Numbered from the stretch's first letter, positions 1 through 5,995 are shown. The stretch: DNA of 5,995 bases from Myxococcales bacterium (GCA_020430675.1 JAGQJJ010000280.1:1-5995), one strand, 5' to 3'. Made by a program: numbers and translations. The notes: generated from the sequence alone by a model not told the origin.

Positions 1-19
1 GGCTAGATGACCCGGACGA

Positions 20-342
20 GAATGACGATACGGTGGCGGCGCGCCGGGGGCGTCGAGGCCAAGGCGCGACGACGAAGGCGTGCTGGAGGCACGTCGAGGA
101 GGAGCAACGCCGGCATCGGCGTTCCCGGTCGTCGACACCGGATTGGCACTTCCGTCCGGGGCATCTAGCAGAACCCGGGGAAAGTCCCCGTCGCGAGCCG
201 GGCGAGGCGCCGTCAGCGGCAAGGCGCAAACCCGAAGGCGTAGCAGCGCTACGCCGAGCGGTGAGCAACACCGCCGATGGCGGTGATTCGGCTGGCGCAG
301 CAGGGGGCTTTGCCCGGGGGCTGCTCGGCATCGCGGTCATTC
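20..342 (+). ncRNA. Large structured RNA, HEARO / IscB omega-RNA-like candidate
   Basis: No protein gene fits this stretch, but it is packed with complementary segments. An outer helix pairs 20-29 with 330-342 (GAATGACGAT with ATC-gcg-GTCATTC, a 3-nt bulge). A 5' domain is closed by 31-35/136-140 and 67-73/128-134 (7 bp), enclosing hairpins 77-83/89-95 and 106-112/117-123 (7 bp, loop GCAT). A middle hairpin is 176-181/185-190. The 3' part has hairpins 237-244/248-255 (8 bp, loop AGC), 269-275/279-285 (7 bp, loop GAT) and 305-308/312-315, with 253-259 able to pair with 323-329. Some pairings are mutually exclusive. This density exceeds what I expect from GC content alone. Length (~320 nt), the multibranched form and an ATGA at 22-25 at the base recall HEARO RNAs, the omega RNAs that guide IscB/IsrB nucleases. 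No such nuclease lies downstream. The strand is a guess, since helices read on both strands. The structure is fairly secure; the class is tentative. Confidence 0.55.
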
Positions 343-550
343 GGCCTCCGTTTCCGCAGCCGGTACGGGCCGTCGGGACGTCAGAGTCGATTTTTTCGCG
401 CCGACCCTACGGAGCGGACGCTGCGGCAGCAAGGGCAGGACTTTGCACCCGATCGCCAAATCCGGCCAAAGCGCGGGCATGTCGCCAACGGATTGGCCGG
501 CCGCTGGTTTCGCGCGGGGCGCTGGCGCATGCTGGGCGCGACGTGAAGAG
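343..550. other. Intergenic leader between the structured RNA and the Rieske gene
   Basis: About 210 bp without a credible gene. It contains a run of six T at 391-396, but no stable hairpin directly before it, and an 8-bp palindrome GGCCGGCC at 495-502. I see no well-spaced sigma70 -35/-10 pair. Since the Rieske gene is the first gene on this strand in the window, its promoter most likely lies here, but I cannot place it. Open frames crossing the region are arginine/alanine-rich and look like chance frames in GC-rich DNA. Confidence 0.5.
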
Positions 551-555
551 AGGAG
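551..555 (+). promoter_or_regulatory. Ribosome binding site of the Rieske gene
   Basis: AGGAG sits 6 nt before the ATG at 562 and matches the 16S anti-Shine-Dalgarno sequence. It supports that ATG as the start, and the residues that follow lead directly into the Rieske domain. Confidence 0.75.
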
Positions 556-561
556 CCCCCA

Positions 562-2283
562 ATGTCTGACGCCCCCTGGCACGACGCCGCCGCGCTTGAT
601 GCCCTGCCCCAAAGCACGCCGACCCTGGCCCGCGTGAGCGACCGCCGCCTGGCGCTGGTGCGCACCGATGACGGCGTGTTTGCGCTCGACGACGCCTGCC
701 CGCACGAGGGCTATCCGCTCAGCAAAGGCGCGGTCAGCGGCTGCACGCTGACGTGCTGCTGGCACAACTTCAAGTTCGACCTGCGCGACGGCGCCTGCGC
801 CAAAGGCGAGGCGGTGGGCACCTATCCGGTGCGCATTCGCGAGGGGCGCGTCGAGGTGCAGGTCGCGCCGCCCGATCCGGTGGCGTTGCAGAAGGCGGCG
901 TTTGCCTCGCTGGAGCAGGCGGTCATCGAAGGCCGCGACGGCCAGGCGGCGCGCGACATCGTGCGTCTGCTGCGCGCGGGGGCGGCGCCGGCCGAGATCG
1001 CGGTCGCCGCGGCGCGCATCGACGCCGAGCGCAGCGAGTGGGGCACGACGCATATTCTGCCGGTGGCCTTCGATGTGCTGGGCCTGGTCGACCGCTACCC
1101 CGGCGAACGCGCGGTCTTTCCGTTGGTGCAGCCGTTTGAGCTGGCCGCCGAGCGCATGATCCGCCTGCCCCGCCGGCCCGAGGCGCCGTTGATCGATCCC
1201 GGGCCCGACTCGGCGAAAGCGCGCGAACGGTTCCTCGACGCGGTCGAAGCGGAGCAACTCGACGAGGCCGAGGGCCTGCTGCGCGGCGCGTTGGCCAACG
1301 GCGCGACCCGGGCCGATCTGGAGCCCTGGTTCATCGAAGGCTGCGCGGCGCATTTCCTCGATTTCGGGCACGCGCTCATCTACTCGACCAAAGCCTTCGA
1401 CCTGCTCGAAGCCGCGGGCTGGCACCACGCGGTCGAGATTCTGCCCGGATTGGTGGCGCGGCTGGTGAACGCGACCCGCGAAGAGGTGCTGCCCGAGTGG
1501 TCGGCGTGGCGCAAGGCGATGGCCGATTATCGCCCGGGGTTCGAGGCCTTCTGGGCGCGGCAGACCGATGAGGCGGCCGAGCCCGATGAAGCGGCGGTCG
1601 CCGCGCTGCTCGATGGCACCCGCGACGAGGCGCTGGCGGCGATCGCCACGCGGCTGGGCGAGGGCGTGCCGGTCGACGCCCTGGCCGGCGCCCTGGTGCT
1701 GGCTGCCTCCGAGCGCCTGCTGCGCTTCGACGTGCGCATCGACGGTCGCGATGACGTGCAGGACGGCTGGCTCGACGTGACGCACCCGTTCACGTTTGCG
1801 CACGCCGTGCGCCAGGCCCTGCGCCGGCATCGGGCGCCGACGACGCTGGCATTGCTCTTCCAGGCGGCGCGGTTCATTCAGAACGCGGGCGCGCTCGACG
1901 ACCCGCCCGACCGGCGCCGGCTGATCAAGCCGCATATCGGCTCGATCGAAGGCATCCGCACCGACATCCTCGATCACCAGGCCGACCGCGCGGTCGACGC
2001 CACCGCCGGGTACCTGCGCGCGGGCGAACCGGTCGGCCCGCTGAAGGCGCTGTTCGAAGACCTGCCGATCCGCGACGGCCACCCCGTGCCGATCGTGGTC
2101 GCGCACCTGATCAAGACGACGGCGGTGGCCTTCGCTGAGCACGCCGAGCTGGGCCGCCCCGAACCGCTGCTGGCGCTCGCCCGCCTGGCCGCCTCGCCCA
2201 TCCGCCAGCGGTGGCTTGCGCGAAGCTGCCACAACGCCATCCGCTTCATCGTCGACGGCAAGGTGCCGCGCACGTTGACCTGA
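562..2283 (+). CDS. Rieske [2Fe-2S] protein with long helical repeat C-terminal region
   Basis: 573 residues, started by an ATG with a good Shine-Dalgarno. Residues ~1-103 form a Rieske ferredoxin-type domain. Both cluster-binding boxes are present: C46-P-H48, and C65-C66-W-H68 read as C-x2-H, with 16 residues between H48 and C65, normal for the family. The two Cys and two His would bind a [2Fe-2S] cluster used for electron transfer. There is no signal peptide or membrane segment, so it should be cytoplasmic. Residues ~105-573 are Ala/Leu/Glu-rich and predicted helical. They seem to contain at least three related units (~127-195, 233-301, 354-439), each with a pattern like A-x3-L-L-x2-G-x5-L followed by a histidine (H164, H270, H408/H414). 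This resembles the histidine-bearing helical fold I associate with questin-oxidase-like (AflY) proteins, from general impression only. Substrate and reaction are unknown. rtcB follows after 26 bp, so co-transcription is likely. The Rieske call is firm; the oxygenase idea is speculative. Confidence 0.9.
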   Translation: MSDAPWHDAAALDALPQSTPTLARVSDRRLALVRTDDGVFALDDACPHEGYPLSKGAVSGCTLTCCWHNFKFDLRDGACAKGEAVGTYPVRIREGRVEVQVAPPDPVALQKAAFASLEQAVIEGRDGQAARDIVRLLRAGAAPAEIAVAAARIDAERSEWGTTHILPVAFDVLGLVDRYPGERAVFPLVQPFELAAERMIRLPRRPEAPLIDPGPDSAKARERFLDAVEAEQLDEAEGLLRGALANGATRADLEPWFIEGCAAHFLDFGHALIYSTKAFDLLEAAGWHHAVEILPGLVARLVNATREEVLPEWSAWRKAMADYRPGFEAFWARQTDEAAEPDEAAVAALLDGTRDEALAAIATRLGEGVPVDALAGALVLAASERLLRFDVRIDGRDDVQDGWLDVTHPFTFAHAVRQALRRHRAPTTLALLFQAARFIQNAGALDDPPDRRRLIKPHIGSIEGIRTDILDHQADRAVDATAGYLRAGEPVGPLKALFEDLPIRDGHPVPIVVAHLIKTTAVAFAEHAELGRPEPLLALARLAASPIRQRWLARSCHNAIRFIVDGKVPRTLT

Positions 2284-2309
2284 GCGGCCGTCCCTGTACC
2301 CTGGCGGCG

Positions 2310-3431
2310 ATGCAGACCCTGCGCACCATCGCACCGAACGCAACGCTCATCGCCTCGCACGAGAGCTGGATCGAAGGCGACGCGCTGCGCCAGTTGGCGC
2401 AGACCGCCGCGCTGCCGGGCATGCAGCGGGTGGTCGGCCAGCCCGACCTGCACCCGGGCAAGGGCCACCCCATCGGCATCGCCGCGCTGACCGAGGGCTG
2501 CATCTATCCGCATCTGGTAGGCAATGACATCGGCTGCGGCATGGCGCTCTGGTCGACCGATCTGCCGGCGCATAAACCCAAGCTCGACAAATGGGCCCGG
2601 CGCGTGCGGTCGATGGGCGATGACTGGGAGGGCAATGCCCAGGCGCGGCTGGAAGCGGCCGGGCTCGCAGTTGATGACATCGCCGAATTCAACGACGCGC
2701 TGGGCACCGTGGGCGGCGGCAACCACTTCGCCGAGCTGTTGCGGGTGACCGCCGTGGTTGACGGTGCCGCCTTCGACCTGGGCCTGAGCACCGACCGCCT
2801 CTGCGCGCTGGTGCACAGCGGCTCGCGGGGGCTCGGCGAGGCCATCCTGCGCCAGCACACCGACGTGCGCGGCGCCGAGCCGCTCGCCGATGACTCGGCC
2901 GAGTGCGCCGCCTACCTCGAAGCGCACGACGCCGCGATCACCTGGGCGCGCGTCAACCGCGTGGTCATCGCCGAGCGCCTGCTCGACGCCGTGCGCGGCG
3001 AGGGCACCCGGCTGCTCGACCGCGTGCACAACCACGTCGTGCGCCGCCCCGAGGGCTGGCTGCACCGCAAAGGCGCCGCGCCCGCCGACGAAGGCCCGGT
3101 GCTCATCCCCGGCTCGCGGGGCGCCATCAGCTATCTGGTGCAGCCCGCCGAAGACACGACCGAATTCGGCTGGTCGCTGGCCCACGGCGCCGGCCGCAAA
3201 TGGCGCCGCAGCGAATGCCGCCCCCGCCTGTCGCGGCGCTTCTCGCCCGAAGACCTGCGCCAGACGGCGCTCGGCGGCCATGTCATCTGCGACGACCGCG
3301 ACCTGCTGTACGAAGAGGCGCCGCAGGCCTACAAAGACATCGAGCGGGTGGTCGCCGACCTGATCAGCGTCGGCGCCTGCCGCATTCTGGCGGTGCTCAG
3401 CCCGGTGCTGACCTACAAGAAGGCGCGCTGA
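2310..3431 (+). CDS. rtcB: RtcB-family RNA ligase (short form)
   Basis: 373 residues. RtcB enzymes are GTP- and Mn-dependent ligases that join RNA 2',3'-cyclic phosphate or 3'-phosphate ends to 5'-hydroxyl ends in tRNA splicing and RNA repair. Visible motifs in order: QPDLHPGKG (residues 44-52), the metal-binding GNDIGCGM (71-78, with D73 and C76), GGGNHF (135-140), VHSGSRGLG (168-176), and AHGAGR (291-296), whose H292 matches the histidine guanylylated in characterised RtcB. All catalytic signatures look intact. The protein is shorter than E. coli RtcB (about 408 residues) and resembles the subfamily often encoded beside the release-factor-like gene prfH; no prfH is seen here. I chose the ATG at 2310 because homology starts there; an in-frame ATG at 2211 lies inside the Rieske gene. 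No clear Shine-Dalgarno precedes 2310, so translation may be coupled to the upstream gene. The stop lies 9 bp from the stop of the convergent hydrolase, and the 3' end is duplicated at 5223-5403. Confidence 0.93.
   Translation: MQTLRTIAPNATLIASHESWIEGDALRQLAQTAALPGMQRVVGQPDLHPGKGHPIGIAALTEGCIYPHLVGNDIGCGMALWSTDLPAHKPKLDKWARRVRSMGDDWEGNAQARLEAAGLAVDDIAEFNDALGTVGGGNHFAELLRVTAVVDGAAFDLGLSTDRLCALVHSGSRGLGEAILRQHTDVRGAEPLADDSAECAAYLEAHDAAITWARVNRVVIAERLLDAVRGEGTRLLDRVHNHVVRRPEGWLHRKGAAPADEGPVLIPGSRGAISYLVQPAEDTTEFGWSLAHGAGRKWRRSECRPRLSRRFSPEDLRQTALGGHVICDDRDLLYEEAPQAYKDIERVVADLISVGACRILAVLSPVLTYKKAR
3231..3428 (+). repeat. Left copy of a duplicated rtcB 3' segment
   Basis: This part of the intact rtcB recurs at 5223-5403. 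Positions 3231-3362 align to 5223-5354 with about 12 mismatches in 132 (hand count, ~91%). Positions 3395-3428 match 5370-5403 exactly over 34 bp. The right copy lacks 17 bp between these blocks. Similarity continues past the rtcB stop into the 3' end of the convergent hydrolase genes, so the repeat is the left edge of a ~2 kb duplication. Confidence 0.9.
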
Positions 3432-3440
3432 GCCGCCGGT

Positions 3441-5153
3441 TCACTGCAACGCCGACCAGATCGACGGACCGGGCGGTGGCTGGGCCAGCGCGCGCCGCAG
3501 CGCGTCGGGATCAATCCGAGCCCGCTTCGGAGCGCCCTCGACGCGCGTGCCCACAAAGACCCGCGTGCGCAGATAGTGGATCGCCGCCTCGCCCTCGGTG
3601 CGCAGCCCCGTCAACAGAAGCGGTACGCCCTCAAGACTCAGCAGAAAGGTGTCATGGCCGACCGGCGTCAACTCGGGTGTGTAAGGCATGCCAACCCGAT
3701 CGAGGTCCGGCAGCGAGATGCGCAGCCCACCGTCCTCAGTCAGTTCGACGTGGCTCGCCCCCACATTGGGGGTGCCCTCATATTCCCCGACATAGTCGAT
3801 GAAGGTCTCAGCCCGGGGCGACCACTCGGGCGGCGGCTCGACCGCAGCCGGCAGGCCATCGAGGCTGGCCATCAGTGGCACGAGGCAGTTGGCCAGCGCC
3901 GCTTGCTCGAGGTCAGTGTTGATGAGCAGCACGGCGCCGAAGCCCAGTTCGGGCAATGTGACCAGCAGGCTGGAATAGCCGAAGATGAAGCCGTCATGGA
4001 AGATCACTGGCGTGGGATGAGCGGTGACACCCAATGGCAAGTGGTCGAGGATCGCCAAGCCATAACCATACCAGGCGGGCCCGGCGGTTGACTCGGCCAG
4101 GACCTGCGGCGACCGCCATGCCTGCCAAAGCGCGCCGTCAACGACCGGGGCCTCGCCGTCGATGATGTATTGGACATACCGTGCCAGGTCCGCCGCCGAA
4201 GCCCACCCCAGCAGCGCCGGCCAGGCCCAGACCGCGTCGTAGGCACCAGGCCGGTGCTCGTACAGGACGCCGGCGTCGTTTTCACTCACCCCGATGGCAT
4301 AGTCCCCGTCCGTCCGCACGTCGTCGGCGGTGAAGTAGACCCGAGTCATGCCCAGCGGCGCAAAGACGCGCTCGCGCATGACCTGGCGGTAAGGCATGCC
4401 GGCCGATGTCTCGGCGACCAGCCCGGCGAGCATGTAGTTGGCGTTCGAGTAGTTGTAGAAGGTACCCGGATCGACCATGAAATAGGCCGAGCGGGCAAAC
4501 TCCGGGCTGGTGAGGAAGTCATGGAGGCGGCTTTCGGGCCACACCTCTCGCTCGAACGCCAGATAGTTGAACAGGCCGCCCTGATGGGTCATCAGATGAC
4601 GTACGGTGAGCGCCTGCCAGCGCGGATCGGCGTTGGCCGCCAACTCGGGCACCACGTCGACGACGCGAGCGTCCAGCGCGAGGTGGCCGGCGCCGACCTC
4701 GGACAACACCGCCAACGCGGTCATGCCCTTGACGATCGACGCAAAGCGAAACAGCGTGGTCGCTTCGACGGGCCGACCATCGCGCGGCCCGCGCGTGCCC
4801 ACACCGCCCGCATAGACCACCGCACCGTCCCGAACGACCGCTGCGGCGGCGCCGGTCGCCGGCGTCATCGCGATGCGCTCGGCGAGGCAGTCTTCCAGCG
4901 CGTCGTAGGGTGGCGGCGGCGGCCGCGGGGTGTTCATGTCGGTCGCCTCGTCTGGCGCTGCATCGGCGGGACCGGTGTCGATCAGCTCGACCTCTCGATC
5001 AACCGTGCTGTCAAACACCGAAGCGGCGTCGATCATCGATGCCGCGTCGGCCGGCACCAGGAAAACGCCATCGTCCACCGCCTCGCTGAGGTCATCACAG
5101 CCCACGGCCCATAGAACCAGCAGCGCGGCGCCCAAGGACAGGTTTCGCTTCAT
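3441..5153 (-). CDS. Lipoprotein serine hydrolase, beta-lactamase / penicillin-binding fold
   Basis: 570 residues from the ATG at 5153, chosen because a GGAGG lies 6 nt upstream and the product opens with a lipoprotein signal: M-K-R, a hydrophobic stretch, then A-V-G-C with C19 as the lipidation site. An Asp/Ala/Thr/Pro-rich linker (residues ~20-83, ending in five prolines) probably spaces the enzyme from the membrane. The catalytic domain carries the three family motifs: S139-x-x-K142 (nucleophile and base), Y235-S-N237, and H386-D-G388 in the place of K-T-G. A beta-rich C-terminal domain follows from ~442. The family includes class C beta-lactamases, EstB-like esterases and D-Ala-D-Ala carboxypeptidases/peptidases; sequence alone does not separate these, and H-D-G in the third motif favours an esterase or peptidase over a true beta-lactamase. 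The only cysteines besides C19 are C89 and C423, which could form a disulfide outside the cytoplasm. The gene converges with rtcB, and a paralogue lies at the right edge. Confidence 0.9.
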   Translation of the reverse strand: MKRNLSLGAALLVLWAVGCDDLSEAVDDGVFLVPADAASMIDAASVFDSTVDREVELIDTGPADAAPDEATDMNTPRPPPPPYDALEDCLAERIAMTPATGAAAAVVRDGAVVYAGGVGTRGPRDGRPVEATTLFRFASIVKGMTALAVLSEVGAGHLALDARVVDVVPELAANADPRWQALTVRHLMTHQGGLFNYLAFEREVWPESRLHDFLTSPEFARSAYFMVDPGTFYNYSNANYMLAGLVAETSAGMPYRQVMRERVFAPLGMTRVYFTADDVRTDGDYAIGVSENDAGVLYEHRPGAYDAVWAWPALLGWASAADLARYVQYIIDGEAPVVDGALWQAWRSPQVLAESTAGPAWYGYGLAILDHLPLGVTAHPTPVIFHDGFIFGYSSLLVTLPELGFGAVLLINTDLEQAALANCLVPLMASLDGLPAAVEPPPEWSPRAETFIDYVGEYEGTPNVGASHVELTEDGGLRISLPDLDRVGMPYTPELTPVGHDTFLLSLEGVPLLLTGLRTEGEAAIHYLRTRVFVGTRVEGAPKRARIDPDALRRALAQPPPGPSIWSALQ

Positions 5154-5198
5154 CGCGCACCTCCCGTCCCCCAATCAACATACGCCCCTGGCGGTCAA
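5154..5198 (-). promoter_or_regulatory. Leader of the lipoprotein hydrolase, with ribosome binding site
   Basis: On the minus strand GGAGG (5164 down to 5160) stands 6 nt before the ATG at 5153 and decides that start over the in-frame ATG at 5174. A TTGACC and a TATGTT occur upstream on this strand but only 10 bp apart, too close for a sigma70 promoter, so I do not call one. This leader is only about 50 bp before the duplicated rtcB fragment begins, so the promoter may lie inside that fragment or differ from the pre-duplication one. Confidence 0.55.
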
Positions 5199-5408
5199 AT
5201 GGATACGATTCGCCGGCGGCTCTCGCGGCGCTTCGGCCCCGACGACCAGCGCCAGACCGCGCTCGGCGGCCATGTCATCTGCGACGATCGCGAGCCGCTC
5301 TGCGAAGAGGCGCCGCAGGCCTACAAAGACATCGAGCGGGTCGTCGCCGACCTGCGGCGTCGTGGCGGCGCTCAGCCCGGTGCTGACCTACAAGAAGGCG
5401 CGCGACGC
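5199..5408 (+). pseudogene. Truncated, frameshifted copy of the rtcB 3' end
   Basis: From ~5211 this repeats the C-terminal part of RtcB, beginning at the residues R-L-S-R-R-F just after the H-G-A-G-R active-site motif. Block 5223-5354 aligns to 3231-3362 at ~91% and 5370-5403 to 3395-3428 at 100%. A 17-bp deletion between them shifts the frame, and the original stop codon is altered, so an open frame from the ATG at 5199 runs on to a TAG at 5436-5438, overlapping the 3' end of the downstream hydrolase. The fragment lacks the metal-binding, nucleotide-binding and guanylylated histidine motifs, so it cannot be a ligase. The ATG at 5199 has no convincing Shine-Dalgarno. It is best read as a scar of a tandem duplication or of single-crossover integration. 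Confidence 0.88.
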
Positions 5409-5415
5409 CGCCGGT

Positions 5416-5995
5416 TCAGCGCAACGGCAACCACATAGGCGGACCCAGCAGCGGCGGGACCAATTGGCGGCGCAGCGCCTCGGCGTGGGGCCGGGCCTTC
5501 TTCGGCGCCCCTTCGGCGCGCGTCCCGACGAAGAGGCGAGTGCGCAGATAGCGGATCGCCGCTTCGCCCTCCACGCGCAGCCCGGTCCAAGGCAATTGCG
5601 TGCCCTGGATCGTCATCACAAAGGCATCGCGCCCGATCGGTTGCAGCACGGGGTTGTAAGGGACGTCTGCGCCGTCGAGCACAGGCATCGAGACGCGCAG
5701 TCGGCCATTCTCGGCCAACTCGACGTGCATTGGCCCAACATTCGGGGTGCCATCGTAGTCGCCAACATAGTCGACGAAGGTCTCGGGGCGCGGCGCGTAT
5801 TCCGGCGGATCGACCGGCCCCGGCAGACCATCGAGGCCAGCGATCAAGGGCACGATGCAATTGGCCAACGCCTGATTCTGGGCGTCGGCGTTGATGAGCA
5901 GCGTGGCGCCGAAGCCCAGCTCGGGCACCGTCAGCAGCACGCTGGTATAGCCAGGGATGTTGCCATCATGGCCGATGAGCCGCATGGCATGGTAG
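5416..5995 (-). CDS. Second serine hydrolase, beta-lactamase-like fold, partial (5' part outside window)
   Basis: The 3' part of a paralogue of the hydrolase at 3441-5153. The frame is open to the right edge, so the start, any signal peptide and the S-x-x-K and Y-x-N motifs lie outside. About 193 residues are visible. They include the H-D-G third motif (encoded near 5970), the conserved cysteine in A-L-A-N-C matching C423 of the paralogue, and the full beta-rich C-terminal domain. From H-D-G to the end it aligns with the paralogue over ~185 residues with one single-residue gap and about 114 identities (~62%, hand count). The two stop codons occupy equivalent places relative to the rtcB tails, 1975 bp apart, equal to the 1992-bp repeat offset minus the 17-bp deletion. 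An internal ATG at 5985 is not the true start, because homology continues upstream of it. Activity is presumed similar, but divergence could mean a different substrate. Confidence 0.88.
   Translation of the reverse strand, partial: YHAMRLIGHDGNIPGYTSVLLTVPELGFGATLLINADAQNQALANCIVPLIAGLDGLPGPVDPPEYAPRPETFVDYVGDYDGTPNVGPMHVELAENGRLRVSMPVLDGADVPYNPVLQPIGRDAFVMTIQGTQLPWTGLRVEGEAAIRYLRTRLFVGTRAEGAPKKARPHAEALRRQLVPPLLGPPMWLPLR

Noticed and set aside
3..190. Resemblance to RNase P RNA (CTAGATGA near 3, GGGGAAAGTCC near 177)
   Set aside because: The short matches are in the wrong order and spacing for RNase P RNA, and other universally conserved parts are missing. CTAGATGA lies at the start, although in RNase P RNA it occurs near the 3' end.
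371..396. Rho-independent terminator ending in the T run at 391-396
   Set aside because: The only stem before it (CGTC/GACG at 371-380) has a 2-nt loop and is separated from the T run by 10 bases.
33..569. A 178-codon + strand frame in the first 570 bases
   Set aside because: It runs through the perfect hairpins of the structured RNA, is basic and low in complexity, and has no ribosome binding site.
337..2343. A 668-codon open frame on the minus strand opposite the Rieske gene
   Set aside because: It is an antisense shadow typical of GC-rich coding DNA: rich in Arg/Ala/Gln/His with no domain motif, while the + strand frame has clear Rieske motifs and a ribosome binding site.
1974..3281. A 435-codon minus-strand frame opposite rtcB and the end of the Rieske gene
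   Set aside because: Composition is arginine-, glycine- and alanine-biased without motifs, and it lies over a plainly functional RtcB frame.
3432..3440. Bidirectional terminator between the convergent rtcB and hydrolase stops
   Set aside because: Only 9 bp separate the stops, and I found no stem with a T tract on either side.
4170..5114. A 314-codon + strand frame opposite the lipoprotein hydrolase
   Set aside because: Antisense shadow rich in Arg, Gly and His; the minus strand carries lipobox, S-x-x-K, Y-x-N and H-D-G motifs.
5160..5205. Sigma70 promoter for the lipoprotein hydrolase (TTGACC and TATGTT on the minus strand)
   Set aside because: The hexamers are only 10 bp apart, far from the usual 16-18 bp.
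1..5995. CRISPR array, tRNA or rRNA genes
   Set aside because: No regularly spaced short repeats, and no tRNA or rRNA signature could be found by reading either strand.

Overview
The window is GC-rich throughout, with strong G/C at third codon positions. It looks like chromosomal DNA of a deltaproteobacterial-type bacterium, perhaps Myxococcota or Bradymonadia. The main clue is an exported lipoprotein with a long Asp/Ala/Thr/Pro-rich linker after the lipid-anchored cysteine, a style common in those groups. This assignment is inference; no rRNA or housekeeping marker is present.

Layout. Positions 1-561 hold no convincing protein gene. Positions about 20-342 contain a dense set of complementary segments, closed by an outer helix, that read as one large structured RNA. 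Its size, multibranched form and ATGA at the base suggest a HEARO / IscB-type omega RNA, but no nuclease gene accompanies it; the class is tentative and the structure is the firmer claim. Then come two co-directional + strand genes 26 bp apart: a 573-residue protein with an N-terminal Rieske [2Fe-2S] domain and a long helical C-terminal region built of repeated histidine-bearing units (562-2283), and a short-form RtcB RNA ligase (2310-3431). Converging on rtcB, with 9 bp between stop codons, is a - strand lipoprotein serine hydrolase of the beta-lactamase / penicillin-binding fold (3441-5153).

The right third is a diverged tandem duplication. At 5223-5403 lies a second copy of the last ~200 bp of rtcB, about 91% identical over its first 132 bp but lacking 17 bp and the stop codon. 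It is followed, in the same convergent arrangement, by a second - strand hydrolase (5416 to beyond the right edge), about 60% identical in protein to the first. The repeat offset is 1992 bp, falling to 1975 bp after the 17 bp deletion. The rtcB scrap is therefore a scar marking how the second hydrolase came to sit there.

Working together: the Rieske protein and RtcB are probably co-transcribed, which would pair a redox / oxygenase-like protein with an RNA repair ligase. The hydrolases are cell-envelope enzymes (at least the first is) and appear functionally separate. The most interesting items are the structured RNA, the RtcB without a neighbouring release factor, the Rieske-repeat fusion, and the duplication whose dead rtcB tail is better conserved than the living genes beside it.
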